Shown: positions 49,751 through 58,325 of the stretch, piece by piece
Layout of the letters: each line of letters begins with the position of its first letter
Numbering within the stretch: position 1 is the stretch's first letter
Assembly: GCA_965196605.1 (NCBI GenBank)
Contig: CBDAKK010000008.1
Location: 992,001 to 1,056,000 of the forward strand
Reading direction: 5' to 3'
Source of the DNA: CBDAKK01 sp965196605
GTDB lineage: Bacteria; Spirochaetota; Spirochaetia; WTKD01; G963693115
DNA: 64,000 bases
Translations under genes and position numbers: made by a program
The notes under the pieces: model-generated
What the model was told of the DNA's origin: nothing
Database searches by the model: none
The model's input: the letters and a program-made list of their open reading frames with translations, nothing else

Positions 49751-49871
49751 AAAAACACTCCTTTGCTTTAGGCTTCCTTATAATATAATTATCTGAATGT
49801 TATGAGTAAAACTTAATTGTTTTAAAAAAATACGCTTTACTATTATTACAAATATGTCGATAGCATAAACA

Positions 49872-50354
49872 ATGCGTCTCACGCAATTTGTACTGTCTTT
49901 TTTTTGTATTTTCTTTTTCTTACAATTGATGTGTGGAAACGGTGGCATTGTTGCGCTATTCTATGAAAAACGCTTTGTAGGATCTCTAGCAGATAACGTG
50001 CAAGAGTTACGCAGCATAGGTGTGGACATGCAGCGTCAAGTAAAGCTTGCTCATACTAATAACGAGTATATGCGAATGAACGCTCACAGAGTAGGGCTCT
50101 TATCAGAGGATGAATATTTTATTCGATTACAATATCCACTATTTACTACCTTTGTTTCATACAGTCCCGGCAAAATCATACAGCCGAGAAGAAGTTTTTA
50201 TATTCCGACATACATGCTCTTTTTTGTAGCCTTAACAATTTACTGCTTGTTTTATTCGCTACAACTCATATTTCTAAAAAAAAGCGTCTATGATGAAACA
50301 TCTCATTATAATATGTCACCATCTGACACGCTACGATCACATGCCTCTATGTAA
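49872..50354 (+). CDS. FtsB/DivIC-like septum protein with an extra C-terminal membrane helix
   Basis: 160 residues: N-terminal helix (LTQFVLSFFCIFFFLQLMCG), then a periplasmic coiled-coil-like segment (GSLADNVQELRSIGVDMQRQ) ending in the DivIC-type pattern HRVGLLSEDEYFIRLQYP, then a second membrane helix (YMLFFVALTIYCLFYSLQLI). FtsB/DivIC proteins are single-pass parts of the division complex, so the second helix is atypical. The 3' end overlaps the convergent DUF1015 gene by 49 bases. Confidence 0.55.
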   Translation: MRLTQFVLSFFCIFFFLQLMCGNGGIVALFYEKRFVGSLADNVQELRSIGVDMQRQVKLAHTNNEYMRMNAHRVGLLSEDEYFIRLQYPLFTTFVSYSPGKIIQPRRSFYIPTYMLFFVALTIYCLFYSLQLIFLKKSVYDETSHYNMSPSDTLRSHASM

Positions 50355-51583
50355 TATCGTTTTTCAATAGAATGGCCAAGAGCAAATGACTTTCGGGGAA
50401 AAAGTCTGTGCTCATGTACGTATCGAAACAATGCCGCTCTCTCAAAAGAAGGTAATATGAAACCAGGGGTATCCATAGAGTTTTCGGATGCATGGCTTTG
50501 CACCTCTGCTTCGTCGTGTATAAAATCCACTGCTTCATATAAGTTGCTGTGTTTTTCTAGTATTGTCTCAAGAGCCTCTATAGACAGCTGCTGCGTATCA
50601 TGGGGTATCCATAACTGCTCAAGCCCTCTGTGAATTATCAGCACAGCTCCATGCTCTTCTGCGCTATGCCCCTTGTCGTGTGGCTTAAGAGTACCAAAAG
50701 TCTGCAAAATTTTGAACAAATCTTCGCAGGACGCTTTATAAAGAACGCGGTGTATGGGGAAAACATGCAAGCCCGTATCATGTACGTTCACAAGTTCTAC
50801 AAGTGCCCACCTATCAGGATGCTGCATATTAGCGCCCATGTCCAACCATGCTTGCTTTGCCGCCATGAGTGAATGATTACCATCACCAATTACAAACAAA
50901 GCACTGTTGCCTTGTTCTGCTAATTTTCTTCTCATGCTTTCAAAGTAGTGTGAAAAAACGCCTAATGATTTTTGCGCATCACAAACATCAGCACGTATGT
51001 GCCCGCCTTCCAACATGAGATCTGTCTCATACGCAGTAGAACATGCATGTTGAGCTATTTGTGATATAAGTGCATTTTCCACATCTTCGTAGAGCATTAT
51101 GACATGCGAAAAATCCATTGAAGTATTTTTGCGTACTTCAATGCGTTTTGTTAGTCGTGCAGGTACAATGGCTTCCGTAGCTCGTATGGGAGCGCTACTC
51201 TGCGGGTTAGGGTCGTACTGTGCAAGGTCTACTTGCACCATAAGTCCACTGCGAACTCCCGCATCCTTCGTAGTTCTTCTGATAAGCAATAAGCAATTCT
51301 CATGAAGGTCAAATATACCATCCTGTCGGTATTGCTGCATATGCTGCTTTATATTTTTAAGGTACTGTGCAGCCACTTCGGCATCCTCAAGGTATATTTC
51401 TGGCAAGGTTATGTGGAGCGTAGACGGAGAATTGCGCACTATATTTTTCACCGAGTCCCAATATGCGGGATTGCTCGTAAATTGATCACAAGCGATGGTA
51501 CTCCATGTTTGCAAATTAATGGATGTGTTGGGTAACACTATGTCTGGTATACGTATAGGCAATGTATTTATTGTAAGGCTCAT
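50306..51583 (-). CDS. DUF1015 family protein
   Basis: 425 residues. It matches DUF1015 through an N-terminal segment with ACDQFTSNPAYWDSV (near residue 32) and the central FVIGDGNHSLMAAKQAW near 226, a family hallmark. Members of this family are widespread and often sit near serine or D-amino acid metabolism genes, but the reaction is not established. The gene lies between the DivIC-like gene (convergent) and dtd (divergent). Confidence 0.85.
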   Translation of the reverse strand: MSLTINTLPIRIPDIVLPNTSINLQTWSTIACDQFTSNPAYWDSVKNIVRNSPSTLHITLPEIYLEDAEVAAQYLKNIKQHMQQYRQDGIFDLHENCLLLIRRTTKDAGVRSGLMVQVDLAQYDPNPQSSAPIRATEAIVPARLTKRIEVRKNTSMDFSHVIMLYEDVENALISQIAQHACSTAYETDLMLEGGHIRADVCDAQKSLGVFSHYFESMRRKLAEQGNSALFVIGDGNHSLMAAKQAWLDMGANMQHPDRWALVELVNVHDTGLHVFPIHRVLYKASCEDLFKILQTFGTLKPHDKGHSAEEHGAVLIIHRGLEQLWIPHDTQQLSIEALETILEKHSNLYEAVDFIHDEAEVQSHASENSMDTPGFILPSFERAALFRYVHEHRLFPRKSFALGHSIEKRYYIEACDRSVSDGDIL

Positions 51584-51655
51584 ATTAGTATAATAGCCGA
51601 GAAAAAGAATTTGATTTCTTTCAGTAAACTAAGTTTTTGTGAGTATAATTACCAC

Positions 51656-52114
51656 ATGAGAGCCATCATACAACGAGTACATAGCGCATGCGTATATTCC
51701 GATGCTAAACTTACGGGGAGTATAGGGCAAGGGCTTCTTGTTTACGTATGCTTTGCCCCTACAGATGAAAGCAATAATGAAGAGCATACACTCTTAACCT
51801 TTGCACAAAAGTGCACAAAATTGCGTGTTTTTCGTGATGAAAATGACAAGCTTAATAAAAGTGTTTTGGACATAGGGGGAAGTGTTTTACTTGTCCCAAA
51901 TTTTACCCTATATGCGCAGTACAAAAAAGGAACGAGACCGCAATTTTCCTCTGGTTTAGCTTACGAAAAGGCTGAAGAACTTTTTCAAGCTACCGTTGCT
52001 TTGTTTACAAGGCTTATAGAGACAGCATCGGGCGTCTTTGGCTCCTCCATGAAGGTCGAAAGCTCGGCAGACGGTCCTTTGAATCTAATACTCAATGTGC
52101 CACATTGCGACTAG
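51656..52114 (+). CDS. dtd: D-aminoacyl-tRNA deacylase
   Basis: 152 residues beginning MRAIIQRVHSACV, the standard Dtd start, so the ATG at 51656 is preferred to the longer frame at 51611. The enzyme frees tRNA from D-amino acids and misplaced glycine. The usual SQFTLYA motif is here PNFTLYA (near residue 81) and the usual NxGPVT motif is ADGPLN (near 140), so two conserved active-site stretches deviate from the canonical pattern as I remember it. The stop codon overlaps that of convergent prs in a shared CTAG. Confidence 0.88.
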   Translation: MRAIIQRVHSACVYSDAKLTGSIGQGLLVYVCFAPTDESNNEEHTLLTFAQKCTKLRVFRDENDKLNKSVLDIGGSVLLVPNFTLYAQYKKGTRPQFSSGLAYEKAEELFQATVALFTRLIETASGVFGSSMKVESSADGPLNLILNVPHCD

Positions 52115-53232
52115 CTACTGTGCGGAACTACTTGCTTAAACGGAAGTGCGGACAAAAAATTTCGAACGTTGAAGCTATCGAAAAAAGGCGACATGCTTTT
52201 TTTCTCATATGCACTTACTATTATTTGCGCACTCATATTGTACGAAGAAACCGTACGCAAAAAGGGGTATTTTTTCTCATAGTCGGGAGCATGGGGCACG
52301 GTATCAAGCGCAACAAGCTGATGTAATATACCCTGTTGATAAAGACGATCAAGCCTGTCTAATGCGGGCGGAGAAAACACCGGATGTACTATTGCAATAT
52401 TGATAGTCTTAACTTTGTGTGTGCTGAGTGCACGAATAAGCGCCTCTATAGAACCACCGGTGTCTATCATATCATCGACAATCCACACATCCTTTCCTTC
52501 TATATCATTTGCAGTAAGTACATGAATGGAATCTACGGTGTTAGCCTTAGAGTAATTGCGCTGCTTATAAGACATGATAAGCCCTGTTTCAAACGTTTTT
52601 GCAAAATTTCTTGCAAAACTTTCGCCACCTGCGTCCACAGAACAAAACAACCAATTCTTACGTACATAGGACTCAAAGTACTCACGTGAATGAATGAAGT
52701 TTGCTGTGATGTACTCCATTAAGTGCAAAGACGCTGGAATATCCTCTATAACACACTTGGTAGGGTCGATGATGGTTTTGCTTTTGTCTGAGTGTAGTTG
52801 ATACGATATAATATATTTCACACCGAGGCTCATCAGTATTTTGTAGTGTATCCACAATCCAACGCTGTTTCTGCCTATCGTTCTATCCGACCTTGCAGGT
52901 GAGCAGTAAGGCTCAAAAATCACCAAGCTTTTAGGACGAGAACGCATAATAGCGTCCACCGCATGATAAATTTTCATCTTTGCTTGCTCTGGATTTCCCT
53001 CGACATAGGATCGCCCTGAATAGACGAAAAAAAACACATCCTTTCCGCGTATGCTGTGTTGAATATGCGCTTCAATCTCTTCATCCGCAAATTGACGAAA
53101 TTGTATTTCGGATGGCGTGTGGCGCGCATTACCCTGCGCATAAAATGCAGGAAACTGACACAACTCCTCAAACACACGCTGTGCGTATTCTGCCGTTGCA
53201 GGAGTTGATAAAATTTGAAGCGGTGCATTCAT
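52111..53232 (-). CDS. prs: ribose-phosphate pyrophosphokinase
   Basis: 373 residues. RQFADEEIEAHI near residue 46, EPYCSPARSDRTIGRNSV near 105 (the ATP/flexible-loop region) and the PRPP-binding loop VWIVDDMIDTGGSIEALI near 248 identify it. It makes PRPP from ribose 5-phosphate and ATP for nucleotide, His and Trp synthesis. It is longer than the ~315-residue classical form and diverged, as in other spirochaetes. Converges with dtd. Confidence 0.9.
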   Translation of the reverse strand: MNAPLQILSTPATAEYAQRVFEELCQFPAFYAQGNARHTPSEIQFRQFADEEIEAHIQHSIRGKDVFFFVYSGRSYVEGNPEQAKMKIYHAVDAIMRSRPKSLVIFEPYCSPARSDRTIGRNSVGLWIHYKILMSLGVKYIISYQLHSDKSKTIIDPTKCVIEDIPASLHLMEYITANFIHSREYFESYVRKNWLFCSVDAGGESFARNFAKTFETGLIMSYKQRNYSKANTVDSIHVLTANDIEGKDVWIVDDMIDTGGSIEALIRALSTHKVKTINIAIVHPVFSPPALDRLDRLYQQGILHQLVALDTVPHAPDYEKKYPFLRTVSSYNMSAQIIVSAYEKKSMSPFFDSFNVRNFLSALPFKQVVPHSS

Positions 53233-53388
53233 GTGATTAGTATAACAAATGACGTCAGTTCACCCACCCACCGCCCTTTTTTTGCGGCGCACTTACACAA
53301 ACTTACTCCCATACAATCTTCATACTTGCGTAGAGTATCTATGTTATTACTGCTTTAGCACACAGGAGGCTTTTTTCTCTTTTCTTTG

Positions 53389-53438
53389 GTACTTTCTTTT
53401 CTCTTTTTTACATCCATAAAAAAGAGAAAAGAAAGTAC
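53389..53438. repeat. perfect 21-bp pyrimidine/purine hairpin
   Basis: Arms 53389-53409 and 53418-53438 are exact reverse complements with an eight-base loop. It has the same design, loop length and left flank (TATCTATG...TTACTGCTTTAG at 53334 onward) as the element at 40.2-40.6 kb, so the two belong to one dispersed family. Confidence 0.85.
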
Positions 53439-53558
53439 AGCTATCGGCGCATATGGCTTATTTGGAGTCCAGTCTTGGCAACAAGACGCGTTCACGTAAC
53501 ACTGCGAAGCAAAATACATACGGCGTGCAGCCTTCACGCGCGTAAGCGCAGTCTGGCG

Positions 53559-53800
53559 TCTCACCCCAAGGGGGTGTGGGGGCAGCTCCCCCACAAAGCG
53601 CTCATGCGCAAGTACCGCGTCTCACCCCATGGGGGGTGTGGGGGCAGCTCCCCCACAAAGCGCTCATGCGCAAGTACCGCGTCTCACCCCATGGGGGGTG
53701 TGGGGGCAGCTCCCCAACAAAGCGCTCATGCGCAAGTACCGCGTCTCACCCCATGGGGGGCGTGGGGGGATACTCCCCCCACAAAGCACTTATGCACATA
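53559..53800. repeat. 62-bp tandem repeats, each with a GC-rich hairpin
   Basis: GGCAGCTCCC recurs at 53581, 53643 and 53705, with a fourth variant unit at about 53767. Each unit has GTGGGGG-CAGCT-CCCCCAC and the palindrome CCCCATGGGG. The related sequence near 40700-40760 has one to two units. Long open frames across this array are an artefact of the repeat. Confidence 0.85.
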
Positions 53801-53812
53801 AGCCTTGCGTGT

Positions 53813-53841
53813 TTGACATAATGAGTTGTACTTGCGATACT
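53813..53841 (+). promoter_or_regulatory. sigma-70-like promoter of the receiver-like gene
   Basis: A perfect -35 box TTGACA at 53813-53818 and GATACT at 53836-53841 (four of six -10 bases) are 17 bases apart. Transcription would start near 53848, where an in-frame ATG lies. Confidence 0.5.
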
Positions 53842-54651
53842 AACTATATGCATGATGTTACGCACTTACACGTACTTTCAAGAGATGATGGAACGATTTC
53901 TTTTTTGCAAGCGGCACTTGAAAAGTTGAGAGTTAGAATTATTACGGCCTCATCTCCTGCGGAATTTTTTTCGCAGTGCCAAAAACATGCTCCCCATATT
54001 TTTTTGATTGATGATGCGACATGCGATAAAAAGCCTACGGGTACCTATGATGTTTTGAAGGAATGTTTTACGCAATACAAGCACAGTATAGCTACGGCAA
54101 TTCTCATATCTGACGATATATCTACAGAGCAGCGTATTGAATACCTGCTGCGCGGTGCTGATTATATTTTGATGCGGCCTATTAACATTATGGAAATTAT
54201 TGCGCGCGTGAGTGCGGTGGTTCATTTTCAACAGCGTATTAAAACCGTGTTGAATTATGAGCGAGGTGCTGGTGTTATGGATAAAATGGAGAACATTGTA
54301 AGTTACCTTGCCAAACACGTAAAAGCGCCTATTCAGCGTTTTATAGACTACGATGTCTCTGATAATTCGCGAGAGTATTTGGAGAAATACACGCGTATTG
54401 CACGTCAAGGAGCCGTGAATGTAATAGCTGCGGTAAATGCCATACGCGATGAGGCACACACGCTTATGCGTTCTCATCATGGTTCGCATGAGGAGTTTCA
54501 TACTACCTTAGATGATTTGTTTAAGAAGCATCTTACCATTGTTTCAGCTGCTTATGATATTGATGAGGTGCCGGAAGAAGGAGAAACACCTGCTACTTCT
54601 GTAGCAAAAGATAATTCAAAAAAGAAAGAGACCAAAAATAAATCAAAATAA
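53821..54651 (+). CDS. degenerate response-regulator receiver protein
   Basis: Up to 276 residues. A receiver-type alpha/beta domain (HLHVLSRDDGTISFLQAALE, IFLIDDATCDKKPTGTYDVL, TAILISDDIS, ILMRPINIMEIIARVSAVV) spans residues ~12-140. An acidic residue remains at the phosphorylation position, but the conserved Lys before the last Pro is Arg (MRP), so it may not switch normally. A helical region (VMDKMENIVSYLAKHVKAPI) and a Lys/Glu-rich tail follow. No Shine-Dalgarno is seen for the ATG at 53821; if the promoter above is used, ATG 53848 (MHDVTHLHV) would be a leaderless start. It lies 16 bases upstream of the bactofilin gene. Confidence 0.65.
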   Translation: MSCTCDTNYMHDVTHLHVLSRDDGTISFLQAALEKLRVRIITASSPAEFFSQCQKHAPHIFLIDDATCDKKPTGTYDVLKECFTQYKHSIATAILISDDISTEQRIEYLLRGADYILMRPINIMEIIARVSAVVHFQQRIKTVLNYERGAGVMDKMENIVSYLAKHVKAPIQRFIDYDVSDNSREYLEKYTRIARQGAVNVIAAVNAIRDEAHTLMRSHHGSHEEFHTTLDDLFKKHLTIVSAAYDIDEVPEEGETPATSVAKDNSKKKETKNKSK

Positions 54652-54667
54652 TTAAGGAATAGAGTGG

Positions 54668-55114
54668 ATGAGTAGGAATGAAAAGCCGCTTGTGATAGAG
54701 CTGCCACAGACAGAGAGTAGAATTGGTTCAAAAACTGTGCATGTGGGTAATGTAAAGTTTCAGCGTTCTTTGAGTATATTTGGAAAAGTGGAAGGACAAA
54801 TTCTCGGCGGAGATCTGTTAGTCATTCACCCGGATTCGGAGGTACATGCGGATATAGAGGTAGATTACCTCTTGTTAGCAGGCACGGTCAAGGGTACTAT
54901 CAAGGCGCGTAAGGGCATATGCTTGTATTCTGGCTCTGTGTTTAAGGGCAGTATCTTAAGTGATGTGATACGCATGCATGTTGGCGCTGATTTTGAAGGC
55001 TCATGCAACTTGCTAGAAAAAAAGCGTGTTGATATTTTTGAGCTTTCTCGAGGAGAATTTCGGGCTATGCTTACCGATACGCTTTCATCTGATAATGCAA
55101 ACTACATTATGTAA
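54668..55114 (+). CDS. bactofilin (DUF583) cytoskeletal protein
   Basis: 148 residues with the right-handed beta-helix pattern of bactofilins: SLSIFGKVEGQILGGDLLVI, EVHADIEVDYLLLAGTVKGT, ICLYSGSVFKGSILSDVIRM, ADFEGSC. Short non-helical tails flank the core. Bactofilins polymerise without nucleotide into membrane-associated scaffolds; in spirochaetes they are linked to cell shape. The close upstream receiver-like gene may be functionally connected. Confidence 0.9.
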   Translation: MSRNEKPLVIELPQTESRIGSKTVHVGNVKFQRSLSIFGKVEGQILGGDLLVIHPDSEVHADIEVDYLLLAGTVKGTIKARKGICLYSGSVFKGSILSDVIRMHVGADFEGSCNLLEKKRVDIFELSRGEFRAMLTDTLSSDNANYIM

Positions 55115-55174
55115 CGTGTATATGAGGCTCTGTATGGATGATGTAGTTTTTTGTGTTGATTTTTTGCCAATTTA

Positions 55175-55203
55175 TTGACGCTAGATTGTGGGTGTTTTAT
55201 AAT
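55175..55203 (+). promoter_or_regulatory. strong sigma-70 promoter of the V-ATPase operon
   Basis: TTGACG (55175-55180) and a perfect TATAAT (55198-55203) are spaced by 17 bases, 56 bases before the first gene of the operon. Confidence 0.75.
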
Positions 55204-55258
55204 GGGATTATTATTTACTTGTTGCAGTGCCAACAAGTCTTAGGAGTTACGTTTTTAT

Positions 55259-55858
55259 ATGGAAATTCAAATTGATACGCTTATAGAAAAAGTAAAGCAG
55301 CATGGTATTAAGGAAGGTGAAAAAAAGGCGGGAGAAACGCTTCAAGAGGCAAAGCGCGAGGCTGAAGCCATTGTAGCATCCGCAAAAAAGGAAGCGCAAA
55401 GCATTGTTGCAGAAGCGACTACAAATGCAGAGGCGCTTGAAAAAAGAGGAAAGGATGCCTTGTTGCAAGCGCATAGAGATATTCTTTTAACCGTGAAAGA
55501 AGACATTAAGCAATTGTTGAGTGCTTTCATTTCTCAAGAAATGCGTAATGCTTTAAGTGGCTCTGCCCTGCAAAGTGTGCTTGAAGGTGCGCTTTCAAAG
55601 TGGAGTTTTGGAAATGACGCAAATGTTTTCATTTCGCTCTCTGAAGCTGATGCAAAGAAGATTGTTTCTGAAGCCTTGCAAGGTGCATTACAAGCACAGG
55701 GTGGTACGGTAACCCTGCAGTCGCATGCATCAATTTCTGGAGGCTTTCGTATAGCGCGTAAGAGTGATGGTGCACTGCAGTTTGATTTCACCGATGAGAC
55801 GCTTTCACAATCGCTTATATCTTTTTTAACGCCGAAGTTGCAGGAGTTACTGAAATAA
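55259..55858 (+). CDS. atpE: V-type ATPase subunit E
   Basis: 199 residues: an N-terminal coiled coil (GEKKAGETLQEAKREAEAIV, residues ~18-65) and a globular C-terminal domain (GGFRIARKSDGALQFDFTDE), the shape of the peripheral-stalk subunit E. It links the catalytic head to subunit I. It is first in the operon, with the next gene starting at the adjacent base after its stop. Confidence 0.88.
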   Translation: MEIQIDTLIEKVKQHGIKEGEKKAGETLQEAKREAEAIVASAKKEAQSIVAEATTNAEALEKRGKDALLQAHRDILLTVKEDIKQLLSAFISQEMRNALSGSALQSVLEGALSKWSFGNDANVFISLSEADAKKIVSEALQGALQAQGGTVTLQSHASISGGFRIARKSDGALQFDFTDETLSQSLISFLTPKLQELLK

Positions 55859-56497
55859 ATGTCAGGGCCTGTATATCTGCTCTCATCGCTTCCGTATTTA
55901 GATTCGTCTGTGCTCAATCCCAGTGTCGAGGGTTCTGCTTCGTCGCTTGAGCATGTGCATTCGGTTGATGACTTTATATCGCTTTGTGAATATACCCTAG
56001 CTCCTGCAGATGCACAGAAGTTGAGCGTTGCCATGCGTAGTCCTCAAGAAAGTTCGCTTGAATTTGTGTTGCAAGCCTTGGAATATTTGTCTTCTGTAAG
56101 CGATGAGGTTGCGCGCAAACGCCATGAGTCACGGAGATCTGGTTCGTATACGCACGCTGTAGTAAATGACAGAGTGCCTGTTTCTGCTGATGCCGCTGCT
56201 ATAGCTGAACGCGCCGCGCATGCAAAAAATCCTTTGCTGAGAGAAATGGAGATACTGAAGGCCTTGTGGGCTTATTTAGATGATTGTGATGCAAAGTATC
56301 AATTTAGTATTGAGAATGTTATTATATATGGATATAAACTTAAGCTGTTTCATAAAGCTGCCTCGTTTCAAAAAGAAGCAGGCGATGCTATGTGGAAGCA
56401 GTTAGGTGAAACGCTTGCTGAAAAAGCAGGTTTTTTTCGTAGTGCCCTTGCCACTGGTGGTGGTGCTGAGGATAAAAGCCGTATTGTTGAAAATTGA
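55859..56497 (+). CDS. DUF2764 family V-ATPase operon protein
   Basis: 212 residues, helical, with MSGPVYLLSSLPYL at the start and KYQFSIENVIIYGYKLKLFH near residue 143. This family occurs in the V-ATPase operons of spirochaetes and some other bacteria at the place where subunit C is expected; it may replace C (the central socket), but this is inference. It begins directly after the atpE stop and precedes atpA by 40 bases. Confidence 0.8.
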   Translation: MSGPVYLLSSLPYLDSSVLNPSVEGSASSLEHVHSVDDFISLCEYTLAPADAQKLSVAMRSPQESSLEFVLQALEYLSSVSDEVARKRHESRRSGSYTHAVVNDRVPVSADAAAIAERAAHAKNPLLREMEILKALWAYLDDCDAKYQFSIENVIIYGYKLKLFHKAASFQKEAGDAMWKQLGETLAEKAGFFRSALATGGGAEDKSRIVEN

Positions 56498-56537
56498 GTT
56501 GGCATAAGATGCCGCATAGGGAGAATGGAGGATAAGA

Positions 56538-58325
56538 ATGAGCGCTAAAGGAACTGTTACTGGCGTAAACGGTAACATGATAACCGTGCAGGTTGATGAA
56601 AAGGTCTCAATGAATGAGGTGGCCTACGTATGCCTAGCAGGGGGGAAACGTCTTAAGGCGGAAGTTATTCGGGTACGCGGAAATGCCGTAGAATTACAAG
56701 TTTTTGAAGTAACCAAGGGCATAAAGGTTGGTGATGCAGTTGAGTTTACCGATTTGCTTCTTACTGTGGAGTTAGGACCAGGCTTGCTTGGCAAGGTTTA
56801 TGATGGACTGCAAAACCCTTTGAATGAAATTGCAAAATTACATGGCTTTTTCTTAGAACGAGGGGAATACCTTGAGCCACTTGATAAAAACGCCATGTGG
56901 GACTTTACGCCTGAGGCGAGTCTTTCAGTTGGTTCTGAAGTAAAGGCAGGTGACACACTGGGCGCTGTGCCTGAAGGCATGTTCACGCATAGTATTTTTG
57001 TGCCTTTTGACATTTTAGGAACGTGGAAGATTTCAAAATTAGCTTCCAAGGGTAGTTATAAAATTACCGACACTATTGCAACTATTAGTTCAGATGATGG
57101 CAAGACCCGTGATCTCACCATGAGTTTTCATTGGCCGGTTAAAATGCCTATTACGCATTATGCGGAGCGCTTAATGCCTGCTGAGCCCATGGTCACGAAG
57201 GTGCGTATCATCGATACCTTTTTTCCGGTAGCCTTAGGGGGAACGTATTGTATTCCGGGGCCTTTTGGCGCGGGTAAAACCGTATTGCAGCAAATTACCA
57301 GTCGCAACGCTGATGTTGATGTCGTGGTTATTGCTGCTTGTGGTGAACGTGCGGGTGAGGTTGTAGAGACCTTGCGCGAATTTCCAGAGCTCATTGACCC
57401 GCGCACGGGCAAGACGCTTATGGAGCGAACCATTATTATTTGTAACACAAGTTCCATGCCAGTTGCGGCGCGTGAAGCGTCGGTCTACACCGCCGTGACG
57501 CTTGCTGAGTACTACCGCCAAATGGGTTTGAACACGCTTTTGCTTGCGGATAGCACCTCACGCTGGGCTCAAGCTATGCGTGAGATGTCCGGGCGTTTGG
57601 AAGAAATACCGGGTGAAGAAGCCTTTCCCGCGTATTTGGAGTCTGTCATTGCTACCTTTTATGAGCGTGCGGGTAATGTGAGGTTACACAATGGCAAGCA
57701 GGCCTCCGTTACCATAGGTGGTTCGGTAAGCCCCGCAGGCGGTAACTTTGAAGAGCCGGTAACGCAGGCCACGCTCAAGGTGGTTGGTGCTTTTCATGGG
57801 CTTTCTCGTGAGCGTTCGGATGCGAGAAAATACCCGTCTATTCACCCCCTTGAGAGTTGGAGTAAATACAGTGGCCCCATTCCTCGGCGCTTGGTTGAAA
57901 TGGCACACCATAGGCTGAGCCACGGTAACGAGGTTGGGCAAATGATGAAGGTTGTTGGTGAAGAAGGTACCAGCGTTGATGATTTCATCGTGTATCTTAA
58001 GGGTGAATTTCTTGATTCGGTTTATTTGCAGCAAGACGCCTTTGATGCCGTTGATTGCTCGGTAAGTCTTGAGCGCCAGCGCTTCACCTTTGCGCTTGTT
58101 TTTAAGGTGCTTTTTGGTCATTTTGGTTTTTCTACCAAGGAAGAGGCGCGCAATTGGTTTTCACAGCTTGTGCAGTACTTTCTGGACTACAATGGCTACG
58201 AGTGGGAAAGCGATGCATTTAATGCGCAGGCGCAGAAGATAAAGAGTCATATAGATGATAAATTTTCGTATTATGAGCAAGATGCCGAAGATGCCTTGAA
58301 GGCAGAAGGAGGATTCCGTGCATAA
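56538..58325 (+). CDS. atpA: V-type ATPase catalytic subunit A
   Basis: 595 residues. Walker A GPFGAGKTVLQQ near residue 240, GERAGEVVETLREFPEL near 270, SMPVAAREASVYT, and LLADSTSRWAQAMREMSGRL near 335 identify the catalytic A subunit; the A-specific bulge domain (EYLEPLDKNAMWDF) is present near 110. It forms the ATP-hydrolysing hexamer with subunit B. GGAGGA precedes the start, and it overlaps atpB by eight bases. Confidence 0.97.
   Translation: MSAKGTVTGVNGNMITVQVDEKVSMNEVAYVCLAGGKRLKAEVIRVRGNAVELQVFEVTKGIKVGDAVEFTDLLLTVELGPGLLGKVYDGLQNPLNEIAKLHGFFLERGEYLEPLDKNAMWDFTPEASLSVGSEVKAGDTLGAVPEGMFTHSIFVPFDILGTWKISKLASKGSYKITDTIATISSDDGKTRDLTMSFHWPVKMPITHYAERLMPAEPMVTKVRIIDTFFPVALGGTYCIPGPFGAGKTVLQQITSRNADVDVVVIAACGERAGEVVETLREFPELIDPRTGKTLMERTIIICNTSSMPVAAREASVYTAVTLAEYYRQMGLNTLLLADSTSRWAQAMREMSGRLEEIPGEEAFPAYLESVIATFYERAGNVRLHNGKQASVTIGGSVSPAGGNFEEPVTQATLKVVGAFHGLSRERSDARKYPSIHPLESWSKYSGPIPRRLVEMAHHRLSHGNEVGQMMKVVGEEGTSVDDFIVYLKGEFLDSVYLQQDAFDAVDCSVSLERQRFTFALVFKVLFGHFGFSTKEEARNWFSQLVQYFLDYNGYEWESDAFNAQAQKIKSHIDDKFSYYEQDAEDALKAEGGFRA

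Noticed and set aside
53475..53821. ORFs across the 62-bp tandem repeats, including a 5' extension of the receiver-like gene
   Set aside because: Low-complexity translation of the repeat; the promoter lies downstream of these starts.
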